This document shows positions 12,318 through 12,722 of a DNA stretch of 12,722 nucleotides, piece after piece. Positions within the stretch are counted from its first letter, which is position 1, and every line of letters starts with the position of its first letter. The notes beneath the pieces are model-generated. The model did not search any database. It was not told the origin of the DNA and worked only from the letters and a program-made list of their open reading frames with translations. The position numbers were made by a program, and so were the translations under genes. The stretch is taken from NCBI GenBank assembly GCA_020859875.1, contig JAJBVJ010000058.1:1-12722 (forward strand), read 5' to 3'. The DNA is from Rikenellaceae bacterium (GTDB lineage: Bacteria; Bacteroidota; Bacteroidia; Bacteroidales; Rikenellaceae).

Positions 12318-12722
12318 TTACTCTATTTTTACCCTGATGTGGTCGTCGGGCGATACCGGCGAGAGGGCCGAAATATACTTTTCGGCGGCCGCCGCGATCC
12401 TTATCCTGGTATCCCTGCCGCTCCCGGTATGGGCGTATTTGTAGACAGAATCCACATAGTCGGACAGGGCCACGGTGTATTTACCTCCCGGGGGATCGTG
12501 GGGGGTGAATTCGAAAAATATATCGGTCGCATACCCCTGTCCGTCGGTAATGATGGAATATTCTATCCCCGAGGGGTAGAGGTCGAGGGTATGGGATTCC
12601 TTACCTGCGGAGTTGAACTTGTTAAGGATCAATTGGGCAATTTCTGTAAGGGTCATCTCGCCCGTGACCACCGTGTTGCCGAAGGGCTCGGCGGAGTAGC
12701 CGTCGGCCTTTGTGATATCGCC
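12318..12722 (-). CDS. 5'-nucleotidase C-terminal domain protein (partial)
   Basis: The frame is open from the window edge (12722) to the TAA at 12318, about 134 residues. It fits the 5'-nucleotidase C-terminal domain that provides the nucleotide-binding half of UshA-type periplasmic enzymes: GYSAEPFGNTVVTGEMTL, LDLYPSGIEYSI and KYTVALSDYVDSVYKY are the landmarks. In Bacteroidetes this domain is often encoded apart from the metallophosphatase half by a neighbouring gene; that partner would lie beyond the edge. The N-terminus, including any signal peptide, is outside the window. GTG (12671) and ATG codons inside are not starts, since the domain clearly extends upstream of them. Confidence 0.85.
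   Translation of the reverse strand, partial: GDITKADGYSAEPFGNTVVTGEMTLTEIAQLILNKFNSAGKESHTLDLYPSGIEYSIITDGQGYATDIFFEFTPHDPPGGKYTVALSDYVDSVYKYAHTGSGRDTRIRIAAAAEKYISALSPVSPDDHIRVKIE

Noticed and set aside
11852..12337. A 161-codon plus-strand frame opposite the TIGR02757-like gene
   Set aside because: The minus-strand gene has clear family motifs along its whole length, and the plus frame shows none.
1..12722. CRISPR arrays, tRNA or rRNA genes, insertion sequences, diversity-generating retroelements
   Set aside because: I read both strands for regular repeats, cloverleaf-like segments, transposase or reverse transcriptase motifs and paired terminal repeats, and found none.

Overview
The window looks like a chromosomal segment of a Bacteroidota bacterium, most likely Bacteroidales. 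Four signs point there: promoters of the TTTG-N20/21-TAnnTTTG type; an ECF sigma factor and FecR pair of the Bacteroidetes kind with a DUF4974-like C-terminal domain; lineage-typical families (DUF4831-like, TIGR02757/DUF2400-like, AlkD-like); and the separate 5'-nucleotidase C-terminal domain protein. The GC-rich housekeeping genes would suit Alistipes/Rikenellaceae, but the genus is a guess.

Layout. (1) 91-2544, plus strand: a housekeeping operon lpxK-punA-ssb (lipid A kinase, purine nucleoside phosphorylase, single-strand DNA-binding protein) with a good promoter and a strong terminator. (2) 2628-5109, plus strand: an ECF sigma factor with a TTG start, its FecR-type anti-sigma factor, a very strong terminator, then a small exported protein with a lone STN domain. 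No TonB-dependent receptor is present, so the usual partner of such a trio is missing. (3) 7569-5216, minus strand: trmN6 (tRNA methyltransferase), a DUF4831-like exported protein and an AlkD-like DNA alkylation repair protein. (4) 11302-7676, minus strand: an accessory island, AT-rich in its central part. It holds a secreted transglutaminase-like protein, a small signal-peptide-bearing Rhs-tip protein joined by a frameshift to an M91/NleD-like zinc metallopeptidase, an exported protein that is the likely immunity partner, a hidden broken gene, and a frameshifted paralogue of the likely immunity gene. (5) 12722-11540, minus strand: the C-terminal domain of a 5'-nucleotidase (cut by the window edge) and a TIGR02757/DUF2400-like protein, with a short acetyltransferase-like remnant beyond them at 11412.

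The most interesting part is region 4. Read together it is a polymorphic toxin/immunity cassette with decayed relatives downstream. The toxin open frame is broken exactly at a run of six G (six C on the plus strand, 9892-9897), where a one-base change would join the Rhs tip and the peptidase into one protein of about 267 residues. Three further one-base frame breaks lie in the same island, and I saw none in the conserved genes around it. Whether these breaks are decay, phase variation, recoding or assembly error cannot be decided from the sequence alone.
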